DNA from: Microbacteriaceae bacterium VKM Ac-2855
Lineage (GTDB): Bacteria > Actinomycetota > Actinomycetes > Actinomycetales > Microbacteriaceae
Assembly: GCA_013204985.1 (NCBI GenBank)
Contig: JABMLG010000001.1
Location: 244,574 to 308,573, forward strand
DNA length: 64,000 nt
Reading direction: 5' to 3'
Shown one piece after another: positions 38,418-46,811 of the stretch. Position 1 is the first letter of the stretch. Each line of letters starts with the position of its first letter. Position numbers and translations under genes: made by a program. The notes below the pieces were generated by a model, which saw only the letters and a list, made by a program, of their open reading frames with translations, had not been told where the DNA came from and ran no database searches.

Positions 38418-39080
38418 CTACGGCCCGCCGAGCCAGTGGTCGATTCGGTGGTGGTCCGGTGTGAAGCCGTGCTCCACACCCCACAGCACGGCCTGCGTGC
38501 GGCTGGTGGCGCCGATCTTGCCGTAGACGCTGCGGATGTAGGACTTGACGGTGTTCGGGCTGAGGTACGTGAGCGACGCGACGTCCGCGTTGCTCTTGCC
38601 CTGCGTGATGAGCGCGAGGATCTCCGACTCCCGATCGGTGATGCCCTCGTGTCGACCGGGCCAGTCCAGCCCCGGCGCGTTTCCCGCGCGTTTGGGTGGG
38701 TCGCTGACGACGATCTCGCCCGCGCCGACCCGCTCGAGGGCAGCGACGAGTTCACGCGCGGGCAAGGTCTTCGACAGGTATCCGTGGACGCCCTGCTGCA
38801 GGGCGTCGTCGACGAGCGCCGGCTGAAAATTCCAGGTGTAGACGACGACGTGACGCGCGCGCTCGTTACGGACGAGTTCGGTGAGTTCTTGATGGTCCGA
38901 CTCGGGTTGAGCGAACGAGTCGTACAGCACGATGTCGATCCGGTCCGACAGCTCCGCATTCGCATCGATCTCCGCGACGAGGATGCGGTTCCGATAGTGG
39001 TCGAACATGTGCGCGAGCCCGGTCAGTACGACGTCGTAGTCGTCGACGAGAGCCACGGTGAGGGGCGCGGTGCGGGACAT
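38418..39080 (-). CDS. Orphan NarL/LuxR-type response regulator
   Basis: 220 aa. The receiver-like N-terminus keeps DDYDVV (~13), a possible phospho-Asp in DIVLYDSFAQ (~51) and the Lys in GYLSKTLPARELV (~101). The LuxR-type helix-turn-helix is at ~148-210 (ITDRESEILALITQGKSN, LSPNTVKSYIRSVYGKIG). No histidine kinase gene is adjacent. ATG 39080 is preceded at exactly 6 nt by a TATCGT hexamer (39087-39092), consistent with a leaderless transcript and favouring it over the upstream in-frame start. Confidence 0.85.
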   Translation of the reverse strand: MSRTAPLTVALVDDYDVVLTGLAHMFDHYRNRILVAEIDANAELSDRIDIVLYDSFAQPESDHQELTELVRNERARHVVVYTWNFQPALVDDALQQGVHGYLSKTLPARELVAALERVGAGEIVVSDPPKRAGNAPGLDWPGRHEGITDRESEILALITQGKSNADVASLTYLSPNTVKSYIRSVYGKIGATSRTQAVLWGVEHGFTPDHHRIDHWLGGP

Positions 39081-39228
39081 GCTCGGACGATACTGCACGA
39101 ACCCAGCGAGCGACTACACCCCCAGGGGTGTGCCGGAGCCCCCCTGCCGAGTGGTTCCGTTGCTCTACTGCCCGGTGTTCGCCGGGTCGACTCGCAGACT
39201 CCGGTCTGCACAACGGAAGGTGACCATC

Positions 39229-39507
39229 ATGGTCGGTCTTATCATCAGCCTCATCATCGTCGGCCTGATCGCTGGCGCGCTGGCACGCCTGATCGTGCCC
39301 GGACGCCAGAACATCAGCATCCTGATGACCATCGTGCTCGGGATCATCGGGTCCTTCGTGGGTGGCTTCCTCGGCTACCTGCTGTTCCAGCGTGACGCGA
39401 TGGACGGCTTCTTCCAGCCCGCCGGCATCATCGGTTCCATCATCGGAGCGATCATCGTTCTGCTGATCTACACGCGCTTCGCCGGACGCACCGCCGCGCG
39501 CCGCTGA
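39229..39507 (+). CDS. GlsB/YeaQ/YmgE-family stress membrane protein
   Basis: 92 aa, almost entirely hydrophobic, with three predicted helices: ~4-20 (LIISLIIVGLIAGALAR), ~28-50 and ~62-84. LIVPGRQ after helix 1 and GIIGSFVGGFLGYLLF are typical of the transglycosylase-associated/GlsB family of small stress-responsive membrane proteins. GGAAGG 8 nt before the ATG supports this start. It may be expressed with the nearby diacylglycerol kinase and DUF6458 genes. Confidence 0.9.
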   Translation: MVGLIISLIIVGLIAGALARLIVPGRQNISILMTIVLGIIGSFVGGFLGYLLFQRDAMDGFFQPAGIIGSIIGAIIVLLIYTRFAGRTAARR

Positions 39508-39530
39508 ACACCGTTGTCCGGAAGCGACGG

Positions 39531-39684
39531 GTCTGACGATCGCACCGGCGATCCTCCTCGGACCCGCCGTCCTCCCGGTGCTCGTCATCCTGACCGCCGT
39601 CGGGGGTCGGGCTGATCGCCTACGGCGTCCACTCCTCCGTTCGAGCCCGCCTCGCGCTGCTCCGAACCGTCCGAAAGGCACATC
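39531..39684 (+). pseudogene. Possible remnant of a small membrane-protein ORF, frameshifted
   Basis: Reading from about 39532, codons give LTIAPAILLGPAVLPVLVIL then TAV up to ~39600; moving one base at the run of five G residues (39602-39606) continues as GVGLIAYGVHSSVRARLALL. Together this reads as one membrane helix plus a basic tail, but no normal start codon is visible (CTG where a GTG would fit) and no stop occurs before the next gene. It may be a decayed small gene or a chance reading. Confidence 0.25.
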
Positions 39685-40683
39685 GTGACCGTTGTGAATC
39701 CCGCCGACCCGGCTGCGCGCGCTCGCGCCGCGGTGGTCTACAACCCCACCAAGATCGACCTCGACACCGTACGGGCTGCCGTCACCGCGGCCGAGAAGAA
39801 TGCCGGCTGGGGTGACACTCTGTGGTTGTCCACCTCGGAGGAGGACCCTGGCCAGGGAGCCACCCGACGTGCGCTGGTCAGCGGTGCTTCCATGGTCATC
39901 GCCGCCGGAGGCGACGGCACCGTTCGTGCCGTCGCCGAGATCGTCGCGGGATCCGATGCGAGCCTGGCGCTGCTTCCGTCCGGAACCGGGAACCTGCTCG
40001 CCCGCAACCTCAAGCTCACTCTGAACGACCTCGACAACGCGGTCGAGACCGCGTTCACCGGCGTCGACCGAGATATCGACATCGCCGAGATCCGCATCCG
40101 CCGGATCAACGAGTCCGTCGACACGCACGCGTTCCTCGTGATGGCGGGCGTCGGCCTCGACGCGAAGATGCTCGCCAACACCAACGAAGAGCTCAAGGCG
40201 AAAGTCGGATGGCTGGCGTACGTCAGCGCCATCGTCAAGGCCCTTCGCGACAGCAACCAACTCCGGATGCAGTACCGGTTAGATGAGAAGAACACGCGTC
40301 ACGTACGTGCGCACACCGTCATCGTCGGCAACTGCGGCACTTTGACCGCGAACATGCTGCTGCTGCCGGATGCGGTCATCGACGACGGAGAACTCGACGT
40401 TGTCTTCTTCCGCCCCGAAAGCTTCTACGGCTGGCTGCAGATCATCCGCAAGATCATCTGGGAGAACGGCGTCGTCCGACGGATCCGCGGCGGCAAGCAT
40501 CTCCTGACCGCTGACGTCGATGCGCTCAACTACGTGCGCGGTCGCTCCCTCACCGTGCGGCTCAGCCGACCCGACGAGATCGAGCTCGACGGTGACGGTT
40601 TCGGCACCGCCGTCGGGTTCAAGACCAGTGTCCGACCCGGCGGGCTCACCGTCAGAGTCCCTGCCGATCACGCAACCGCCTGA
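39685..40683 (+). CDS. Diacylglycerol kinase-family lipid kinase
   Basis: 332 aa. The catalytic N-terminal domain has AVVYNPTKIDL (~16), the nucleotide loop VIAAGGDGTVRAVAEIVAG (~70) and ALLPSGTGNLLARNLKL (~95), the defining DagK/YegS motifs. The C-terminal beta-sandwich includes GVGLDAKMLANT (~151) and DGELDVVFF. It phosphorylates diacylglycerol or a related lipid at the membrane face. The GTG start is preceded by GAAAGG at 7 nt; a second in-frame GTG follows 9 nt later. Confidence 0.9.
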   Translation: MTVVNPADPAARARAAVVYNPTKIDLDTVRAAVTAAEKNAGWGDTLWLSTSEEDPGQGATRRALVSGASMVIAAGGDGTVRAVAEIVAGSDASLALLPSGTGNLLARNLKLTLNDLDNAVETAFTGVDRDIDIAEIRIRRINESVDTHAFLVMAGVGLDAKMLANTNEELKAKVGWLAYVSAIVKALRDSNQLRMQYRLDEKNTRHVRAHTVIVGNCGTLTANMLLLPDAVIDDGELDVVFFRPESFYGWLQIIRKIIWENGVVRRIRGGKHLLTADVDALNYVRGRSLTVRLSRPDEIELDGDGFGTAVGFKTSVRPGGLTVRVPADHATA

Positions 40684-40810
40684 ACGCCGCGCGGTGTCAG
40701 GCCCATCGAGCCCGTTGAACGCAATGCCTTTCCCAATCGCCCTGGCAGAGGCGATGCTGATGCTCTCCTGACATCCCGTCCCTCCGCAATCACCAACAAA
40801 AGGAACTTTC

Positions 40811-41068
40811 ATGAGCATCGGATCCGGAATCGCCCTGTTCGTCGTCGGCGCCGTCCTCGCCTTCGCCGTCAATATCGAGACCAGCATCGTCGACCTGCAC
40901 CTGATCGGCTACATCCTGATGGGCGCAGGCCTGGTCGTCTTCATCCTCGGCCTCGCGTTCACGATGCGGCGCCGCCAGAGCACGTCGACGACCCGCTCCG
41001 CCGTCGACCCGGCCAGCGGCGAGCAGGTGACCCGTCGAACGACCGACACCGACGGCCCCGTCATCTGA
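40811..41068 (+). CDS. DUF6458 small membrane protein
   Basis: 85 aa with two membrane helices (about 4-20 SGIALFVVGAVLAFAV and 32-52 LIGYILMGAGLVVFILGLAF) separated by a short loop (NIETSIVDLH), then a basic, polar C-terminal tail (MRRRQSTSTTRS). This matches the actinobacterial DUF6458 pattern. Function unknown. AAAAGGAAC precedes the ATG by ~7 nt. Confidence 0.87.
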   Translation: MSIGSGIALFVVGAVLAFAVNIETSIVDLHLIGYILMGAGLVVFILGLAFTMRRRQSTSTTRSAVDPASGEQVTRRTTDTDGPVI

Positions 41069-41077
41069 GCTGCGGCA

Positions 41078-41419
41078 TCAGTCCTCCGGACCGAGCGCGT
41101 CCGAGACCGACCCGGCACCCGCCCCCTTCAACTCGATGAGGATGGTGTGCGTCGGAGTGTCACCCGTGTTCTGACCCGTGTGCTGCTGCGCGTCGAGCCA
41201 GACGGCGGCACCGGCGGGAAGCGCGACGTCCGTCTCACGGCTCCCGGAACTCAGGTGTCTGCGCAGGGCGGTCAGCGTGACCATCACGCTGTTGGGGTGA
41301 CGGTGGGAGTTCGTCCGATCTCCGGGTTCGTCGTGGTAATCGAGCACGCGCACGAGGTCGTTCTCCCACAGGGTGCGGTAGTGGTCGGGATCGGTCAGGG
41401 TCGGATCGTCGTTGATCAT
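41078..41419 (-). CDS. Small cupin-domain protein
   Basis: 113 aa forming a single cupin barrel. The first motif reads GDRTNSHRHPNSVMVTLTA (~31) with two His as possible metal ligands; the second motif is AAVWLDAQQHTGQNTGDTPT (~68) with another His. No further domain is present. Such stand-alone cupins bind small ligands or act on small molecules; role unknown. The ATG at 41419 starts the domain directly. Confidence 0.75.
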   Translation of the reverse strand: MINDDPTLTDPDHYRTLWENDLVRVLDYHDEPGDRTNSHRHPNSVMVTLTALRRHLSSGSRETDVALPAGAAVWLDAQQHTGQNTGDTPTHTILIELKGAGAGSVSDALGPED

Positions 41420-41559
41420 GCGGCGACAGTACGCCCAGAAGCGCGCCATCGGTACGGTTCGTAAGCCCCGTGGGTTCAGCTTGCGAGAAGCGGGGACGCC
41501 ATGATGCCGCTGCGGAATGCGATCGGGTCCATCCCTCTCTCCGCAGGGATCCTGGCGGC

Positions 41560-41940
41560 TCAGTGCGGAATCGCGGTCGGCGCGGACATCGCTTTCGGGG
41601 TTGCGGTGGCTCGAAGAAGGTCTTCGTAGCTGCTCGTTCCATAACATCGTCGGTATGCGCGGTCGAATACTCGTACGTTTCGGAAACCGGCAGCGCGAGC
41701 AATGGGAAGCAACGGATTATGTGCACCCGGGTCCACCCCCGCTAAAGCGGAACGAGCGGCCTCCAGCCGCACGGTGATCGGCGGTATCGGGAGCTCACCG
41801 GCCACGTCGCTGAGCAGCGGCGCGTGTCGCTTCGTCCGAGGAGTACCCGGTACGGACAGAGTCGCTACGGACGCGTCTTCCGGATAACGAAAGATGATTG
41901 CCGCAGCGTTGAGAAGTGCTGCGACGTTCGAAGAACGCAC
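41560..41940 (-). pseudogene. Truncated AraC-family HTH protein
   Basis: A 126-aa frame starting at GTG 41940 (AAAGGA 5 nt upstream). Its C-terminal part, residues ~65-112, matches the second helix-turn-helix of AraC-type regulators: VRLEAARSALAGVD, then LLPIARAAGFRNVRVFDRAY and RRCYGTSSYEDLLR. The first helix-turn-helix and the ligand-binding domain are missing; the first ~60 residues are not recognisable. It is probably a decayed regulator. Base composition is lower in GC than its neighbours, suggesting transfer or relaxed selection. Confidence 0.5.
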
Positions 41941-42370
41941 GGAAGTCCTTTCTCCATTGGATTCCCGTCGGTGAAGATCACTCGACGGTGAACACGTTGA
42001 CATCGACGACGGCCCGTTCACCACTGCGTGAGACTTTCGCGTCGCGATGGCGAGTCAACCGTGCTGCACCCGCCGACGGGGGCAGTGATCTCATCCCTCG
42101 AGCGTGAAAGCTCGACCATGAGCGCCCTCGTGGCGGCGGGGATCCTGCACGGGCACTTTTCGCTTGTCGTCGAGGTCGCTTGCACGCCGGGGCCGCAATC
42201 GCGCCGCGAGCGACGTGGTATCCGTCCGCCGCGATCCTCTGTCCGCGACGATCCTCTGTCCGCGAACGTACGACCCGGCAGGGCGCTGCACGCTCGACGC
42301 CGTTCTTCCGTTCATTCCGGAGAAACAGAAAATTCCCCCACCGCATGTCTGCGATGAGGGAACCTATTTG
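41941..42370. other. 430-bp stretch without a recognisable gene
   Basis: No reading frame here has credible codon use, a ribosome binding site and a protein-like translation together. It contains a 17-bp tandem duplication (42232-42265) and is somewhat poorer in GC than the average of the window. It separates the AraC remnant from tRNA-Leu and may be decayed accessory DNA. Confidence 0.5.
42232..42265. repeat. 17-bp perfect tandem duplication
   Basis: The unit CGATCCTCTGTCCGCGA occurs twice head-to-tail at 42232-42248 and 42249-42265. It lies outside any supported gene. Confidence 0.8.
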
Positions 42371-42455
42371 TGTCCGAGGGGGGACTTGAACCCCCACGCC
42401 CTATACGGGCACTAGCACCTCAAGCTAGCGCGTCTGCCATTTCCGCCACCCGGAC
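42371..42455 (-). tRNA. tRNA-Leu (anticodon GAG)
   Basis: An 85-nt class II tRNA. The acceptor stem is GTCCGGG with CTCGGAC (one G-T wobble) and discriminator A at 42371. The anticodon stem CTAGC/GCTAG encloses loop TTGAGGT, giving anticodon GAG, which reads CTC/CTT leucine codons. A variable arm (TGCCCGTATAGGGCG) and a T-arm (GGGGGTTCAAGTCCCCC) are intact. CCA is not encoded. Confidence 0.95.
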
Positions 42456-42613
42456 GAGTGTCTTTTCGTGCTGTTTCTTTCCGGCCGCTTCACCGGCCGA
42501 AGAAGACTCTAGCACGGTTCGAGGGGCGCCCTGCACCACCGCCGGCTCGACCGGGCGCACCACCGTCAGACCCGCACCCTCACGAGCCAAGACCCGCCCG
42601 GTAGCGTGGCAGC

Positions 42614-43924
42614 ATGACTCCGCAGCCGAACGACGCCGACCTCGACCAGACCGCGCTGATCGCGCGCGATCTCATCCGATTCGATACGAGCAACTACGGC
42701 GAAGGCAAGGCGAACCCCGAGAAAGAGGCAGCGGAGTACGTCGCGAGCCACTTGCGCGACCTCGGGCTCGAACCCGTCCTGGTCGACTCCGATCCCGGCC
42801 GCACCAGTGTCATCGCCCGCGTGCACGGCGAGGTTCGCGACGACGCGCTCGTCGTGCACGGGCACCTCGACGTGGTGCCTGCCATCGCGGACAACTGGTC
42901 GGTGGATCCCTTCGGCGGCGAGATCAAGGACGGCATGCTCTGGGGTCGCGGTGCGGTCGACATGAAGAACATGGACGCCATGATGCTCGCCTCACTCGGC
43001 GACATCCTCGGCTCCGGCCGCAAACCCGCTCGCGATCTGGTGATCGCGTTCTTCGCCGATGAGGAGGCCGGGGGAGTCCGCGGCTCGCACCATGTCGTCG
43101 ACACCCGCCCCGAACTCTTCGAGGGGGCGACCGAGGCGATCAGCGAGGTCGGCGGGTATTCCATCGATCTCGGCGGCAAGCGCGCCTACCTCGTGCAGAC
43201 CGGTGAGAAGGCTCTGATGTGGATCACGCTCCGCGCCCGCGGCACGGCCGGCCACGGCTCGCAGATCAACCGCGAGAACGCGGTCACCCGCCTCGCGGAG
43301 GCGGTAGCTCGTATCGGTAGTGAGGAGTGGCCGACTCGGCTCACCGACACGACGCGCGAGCTGCTCGGCGAAGTCGCGCGCATCCTGGGTCGGGATCCGC
43401 AGCGCAGCACTCCCGAAGAGCTCGCCATCGCGACGGGAACCGCCTCGCGCTTCATCGCCGCGACGCTGCGCACCACCGCCAACCCCTCGATGCTCAGCGC
43501 CGGCTACAAGGCGAACGTGATTCCCGATGTCGCGGAGGCGGTGATCGACGTGCGCGTCCTCCCGGGCGAGGAGGACACGGTGCTGGAACGCATCCGCGAA
43601 CTCGCCGGCGAGCACGTCGAAGTGCACATGCAGCATCGCGACATCGGGCTCGAGGTGCCGTTCGCGGGGCCGCTCGTCGACCAGATGGCCGTCTCACTGC
43701 GCCGCTTCGACCCTGAAGCGGAGGTGCTGCCCTACCTGCTCTCAGGCGGCACCGACAACAAGGCGCTCTCGAAGCTCGGTATCACGGGCTACGGATTCGC
43801 GCCGCTTCAGTTGCCGGGTTCGCTCGACTTCCCGGCGCTCTTCCACGGGGTCGATGAGCGGGTTCCTCTCGACGCACTAGTCTTTGGGCGGAAGGTTCTG
43901 ACCGATCTGCTCTTGACCTACTGA
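42614..43924 (+). CDS. M20-family metallopeptidase (ArgE/DapE-like)
   Basis: 436-aa dinuclear zinc hydrolase. Metal ligands are in VVHGHLDVVPA (~76), WGRGAVDMKNMDAMML (~111), FADEEAGGVRGSHH (~146), and the C-terminal ALFHGVDERVPL. The dimerisation domain (~205-315) starts after GTAGHGSQINRENAV. It probably removes an N-acyl group or cleaves a dipeptide; substrate unknown. A TAGCGT hexamer (42602-42607) exactly 6 nt before ATG indicates a leaderless transcript. It begins a backbone block shared with other actinobacteria. Confidence 0.9.
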   Translation: MTPQPNDADLDQTALIARDLIRFDTSNYGEGKANPEKEAAEYVASHLRDLGLEPVLVDSDPGRTSVIARVHGEVRDDALVVHGHLDVVPAIADNWSVDPFGGEIKDGMLWGRGAVDMKNMDAMMLASLGDILGSGRKPARDLVIAFFADEEAGGVRGSHHVVDTRPELFEGATEAISEVGGYSIDLGGKRAYLVQTGEKALMWITLRARGTAGHGSQINRENAVTRLAEAVARIGSEEWPTRLTDTTRELLGEVARILGRDPQRSTPEELAIATGTASRFIAATLRTTANPSMLSAGYKANVIPDVAEAVIDVRVLPGEEDTVLERIRELAGEHVEVHMQHRDIGLEVPFAGPLVDQMAVSLRRFDPEAEVLPYLLSGGTDNKALSKLGITGYGFAPLQLPGSLDFPALFHGVDERVPLDALVFGRKVLTDLLLTY

Positions 43925-43978
43925 CTCTCCGACCGTTCGCTGGCCGACGACGATCCCAGCCCTCATCGAAAGTGACGC

Positions 43979-44827
43979 ATGGGCCTGATCGAAGCGCTCA
44001 TCCTCGGACTCGTCCAAGGACTGACCGAATTCCTCCCCATCTCCTCGAGCGCGCACCTGCGCATCGTCAGCGAGCTGCTGCCCTCGCTCGGTGGCAAAGA
44101 CACCGGCGCGGCCTTCACCGCCATCACGCAGCTCGGTACCGAGACCGCCGTGATCATCTACTTCTGGCGCGACATCGTCAAGATCGTCGGCAATTGGGTG
44201 AAGTCGCTGTTCGGGCGCGTGCCCCGGAACGATCCGAACGCGCGGATGGGCTGGTTGATCATCATCGGCAGCCTGCCGATCATCGTGCTCGGCCTGGTCT
44301 TCCAGGATGCGATCGAAACGACTCTGCGTTCTCTCTGGGTGGTCGCGACGACCCTCATCCTCTTCGGCATCCTGCTCGGCATCGCCGACCACGTCGGCGC
44401 GAAGAAGCGCCGACTGCGCGAGTTGAACGTGCGCGACGGCCTGATCTACGGAGGCGCTCAGGCGCTCGCTCTCATCCCCGGCGTCTCGCGCTCCGGCGGC
44501 ACGATCACCGCCGGCCTGTTCTTGGGTTACGAGCGTAAGGCCGCGGCTCGCTACAGCTTCCTGCTCGCGATCCCGGCCGTCTTCGGCAGCGGTCTCTACC
44601 AGCTGTACAAGAGCATCGCCGACCCCGTCGTCGCGGCGAACCAGATCCAGGTGGGCGGCCTCGAGACGCTCGTCGCCACGATCGTCGCGTTCATCGTCGG
44701 CTTCGTCGTCATCGCGTTCTTCATGGGGTACATCTCGCGCCGCAGCTTCCTGCCCTTCGTGATCTACCGCATCGTTCTCGGGGTCGTGCTGATGATCGCG
44801 CTGAGCCTCGGCTGGATCGCCGCCTAG
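43979..44827 (+). CDS. uppP: Undecaprenyl-diphosphate phosphatase
   Basis: 282-aa membrane phosphatase that recycles the cell-wall lipid carrier by removing a phosphate from undecaprenyl diphosphate. The two conserved catalytic regions are present: [16 protein letters not shown] (~16) and [19 protein letters not shown] (~163). Eight hydrophobic segments fit the family. GAAAG is upstream of the ATG. The gene lies 3 nt from mshC and is probably co-transcribed with it. Overproduction of family members confers bacitracin resistance. Confidence 0.95.
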   Translation: MGLIEALILGLVQGLTEFLPISSSAHLRIVSELLPSLGGKDTGAAFTAITQLGTETAVIIYFWRDIVKIVGNWVKSLFGRVPRNDPNARMGWLIIIGSLPIIVLGLVFQDAIETTLRSLWVVATTLILFGILLGIADHVGAKKRRLRELNVRDGLIYGGAQALALIPGVSRSGGTITAGLFLGYERKAAARYSFLLAIPAVFGSGLYQLYKSIADPVVAANQIQVGGLETLVATIVAFIVGFVVIAFFMGYISRRSFLPFVIYRIVLGVVLMIALSLGWIAA

Positions 44828-44830
44828 CCC

Positions 44831-46078
44831 GTGCAGTCCTGGTCCCGCCCCGCCGTTCCTTCGCTCCCCACTCGCGGCCCGATCCCGCGCATCCACGACA
44901 CCCCCAGCCAGCAACTCGTGGAGTTGGCGCCCGTCGACGGCGTCGCGCGGTTGTACGTGTGCGGCATCACCCCCTACGACGCCACTCATCTCGGTCACGC
45001 GTCGACGTACCTGACGTTCGATACGGTGCAGCGCCTCTGGCTCGACGCCGGCTTCTCGGTCGTCTACGCCCAGAACATCACGGACGTGGATGACCCGCTG
45101 CTCGAGCGGGCGGAGCGCGACGGCGTGGATTGGCGCGACCTCGCGGCCGAGCAGGTCGAGCTGTTCCGCGGCGACATGGCTGCGTTGCGCATCCTGCCGC
45201 CGCAGCACTACATCGGAGTCACGGAGGTCGTCGACGACATCGCGGACGCCGTGGCGCGTCTCGAACGAGACGGCGTCGCCTACCGCGTGCCCGCGTACGA
45301 CGCCGCGGCGCCGGGCGCGTCGGACCTCTACTCCGACAACGCCGCGGCCGAGAACGCGGCGTGGTACCTCGGCGCCGAGAGCGGCTACGATCACGCGACG
45401 ATGGCGCGGTACTTCGCCGAACGCGGGGGAGACCCCGACCGGCCCGGAAAGCGGTCGCCGCTGGACCCGCTGCTCTGGCGCGCCGAACGCGCGGGCGAAC
45501 CGGCATGGGATGCCGAGGTCGGTCGAGGTCGCCCGGGCTGGCACATCGAGTGCTCCGTCATCGCGATCGAGACCCTGGGCGCGGAGTTCACGCTGCAGGG
45601 CGGCGGATCCGACCTGATCTTCCCGCACCACGAGTTCAGCGCCTCGCACACGGCATCGCTCTCGGGCCTGCCCCTCGCCCGCGCCTACGCGCACGCCGGC
45701 ATGGTCGCCTACGAGGGCGAGAAGATGAGCAAGTCGCTGGGCAACCTGGTTCTGGTGTCGAGGCTCCGGGCCGAGGGTGCGGATCCGCGTGCCATCCGAC
45801 TCGCACTACTCGCGCACCACTATCGGACGGATTGGGAGTGGTTGCCGACCGACTTGCCCCGCGCGCAGGAGCGTCTCGCCGCCTGGATCGACGGAGCGTC
45901 GCGACCCGGTCTCGCCTCGGCGGCGGACGCGGTCGAGCGGATGCGCTCCGCCCTCGCCATCGACATCGACACTCCCGAGGCGCTCGCGCTCGTCGACGAA
46001 GCCTTCGCGACGGGTGTCGACGACCCGTCGCTCCTCGCGGATGCAGTGGACGCGCTGCTCGGCGTCGCGTTGCGCTGA
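44831..46078 (+). CDS. mshC: Cysteine:1D-myo-inositol 2-amino-2-deoxy-glucopyranoside ligase
   Basis: 415 aa. It ligates cysteine to GlcN-inositol in mycothiol synthesis. It derives from cysteinyl-tRNA synthetase: the HIGH-type motif is in DATHLGHASTYLTFD (~51), the zinc-binding Cys in YVCGITPYD (~40), and the KMSKS loop in GEKMSKSLGNLV (~296). The C-terminal anticodon-binding part of CysRS is lacking, as expected for MshC. Its presence marks a mycothiol-producing actinobacterium. The GTG start follows uppP by 3 nt. Confidence 0.95.
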   Translation: MQSWSRPAVPSLPTRGPIPRIHDTPSQQLVELAPVDGVARLYVCGITPYDATHLGHASTYLTFDTVQRLWLDAGFSVVYAQNITDVDDPLLERAERDGVDWRDLAAEQVELFRGDMAALRILPPQHYIGVTEVVDDIADAVARLERDGVAYRVPAYDAAAPGASDLYSDNAAAENAAWYLGAESGYDHATMARYFAERGGDPDRPGKRSPLDPLLWRAERAGEPAWDAEVGRGRPGWHIECSVIAIETLGAEFTLQGGGSDLIFPHHEFSASHTASLSGLPLARAYAHAGMVAYEGEKMSKSLGNLVLVSRLRAEGADPRAIRLALLAHHYRTDWEWLPTDLPRAQERLAAWIDGASRPGLASAADAVERMRSALAIDIDTPEALALVDEAFATGVDDPSLLADAVDALLGVALR

Positions 46079-46112
46079 CGCCGCTCCCATCCGGGCCCGG
46101 TATCCGCCGCCC

Positions 46113-46798
46113 GGGGTTGTGCGGTCCGGGTGGGCGCAATGCGTCCGTCCCGTCGCGGTTTTCGGGCGTGTCGCGCCAACTCGGGCCGCGCCGTGGGCGT
46201 CGTGCGGTCCGGGGTGGGCGCAAAGCGTCCGTCCCGCGTCCGTTTCCGGACGTTTCGCGACAACCCGGGCCGGCGCCGACCCGGTCGTGCGGTCGGGGTG
46301 GGCGCAACGCGTCCTTCCCGGGGCCGTTTCCGGATGCCTCGCGACAACCCTGGCCGGCGCCGCGGGCGTCGTGCGGTCCGGGTGGGCGCAACGCGTCCTT
46401 CCCGTGCCCGTTTCCGGATGCCTCGCGACAACCCGGGCCGGCGGCGTCCGGGGTCGTGCGGTCCGGGGTGGGCGCAACGCGTCCGTCCCGCGCCCGTTTC
46501 CGGACGTTTCGCGACAACCCGGGCTGGCGGTGTCCGGGGCCGTGCGGTCGGGTGGGCGCAAAGGGTCCGTCCCGGGGCGGTTTCCGGGCGTGTCGTGACA
46601 ACTCGGGCCGCGCCGTGGGCGTCGTGCGGTCCGGGGTGGGCGCAACGCGTCCGTCCCGGGGCGGTTTTCGGGCGTGTCGCGCCAACCCGGGCCGGCGGCG
46701 TCCGGCGTCGTACGGTCGGGGTGGGCGCAACGCGTCCGTCCCGGGGCCGTTTCCCGACGCTTCGCGACAGCCCGGGACGGTGCCGACGGCGTCGTGAG
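46113..46798. repeat. Eight-copy tandem repeat of ~84 bp between convergent genes
   Basis: The core GTGGGCGCAA recurs at 46130, 46214, 46298, 46382, 46468, 46552, 46636 and 46721, so the period is 84 bp five times with single steps of 86 and 85. Each unit also contains GTCCGTCCC (or CCTTCCC) after the core, a TTTCCGG/TTTTCGG block and a CGACAAC/CGCCAAC block before a GC-rich joint. It fills the gap between mshC and the convergent PAC2 gene. Several frames stay open through it only because the sequence lacks A/T; no frame has a start with a ribosome binding site. There are no unique spacers, so it is not a CRISPR array. Confidence 0.93.
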
Positions 46799-46811
46799 TG
46801 CGGGCCGGCGG

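Noticed and set aside
42028-42357. Possible plus-strand gene of 109 codons before tRNA-Leu
   Set aside because: No ribosome binding site, codon use unlike neighbours, contains the 17-bp tandem duplication, and the translation has no recognisable structure.
42477-42501. GC-rich hairpin next to tRNA-Leu as a terminator
   Set aside because: It lies on the 5' side of the tRNA gene and no plus-strand gene ends just before it, so there is no transcript for it to terminate.
43877-45694. 605-codon minus-strand open frame opposite uppP and mshC
   Set aside because: It mirrors two well-supported plus-strand genes; high GC removes stop codons from the opposite strand. The translation is Arg/Asp/Glu-rich with no domain.
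45130-46797. Long plus-strand frames running from mshC into the repeat array
   Set aside because: They stay open only because the repeats lack A/T-rich stop codons; two steps of 86 and 85 bp change frame between copies, and no start with a ribosome binding site exists inside the array.
46113-46798. CRISPR array
   Set aside because: The units are contiguous and 84 bp long with no unique spacers, and no cas genes are present in the window.
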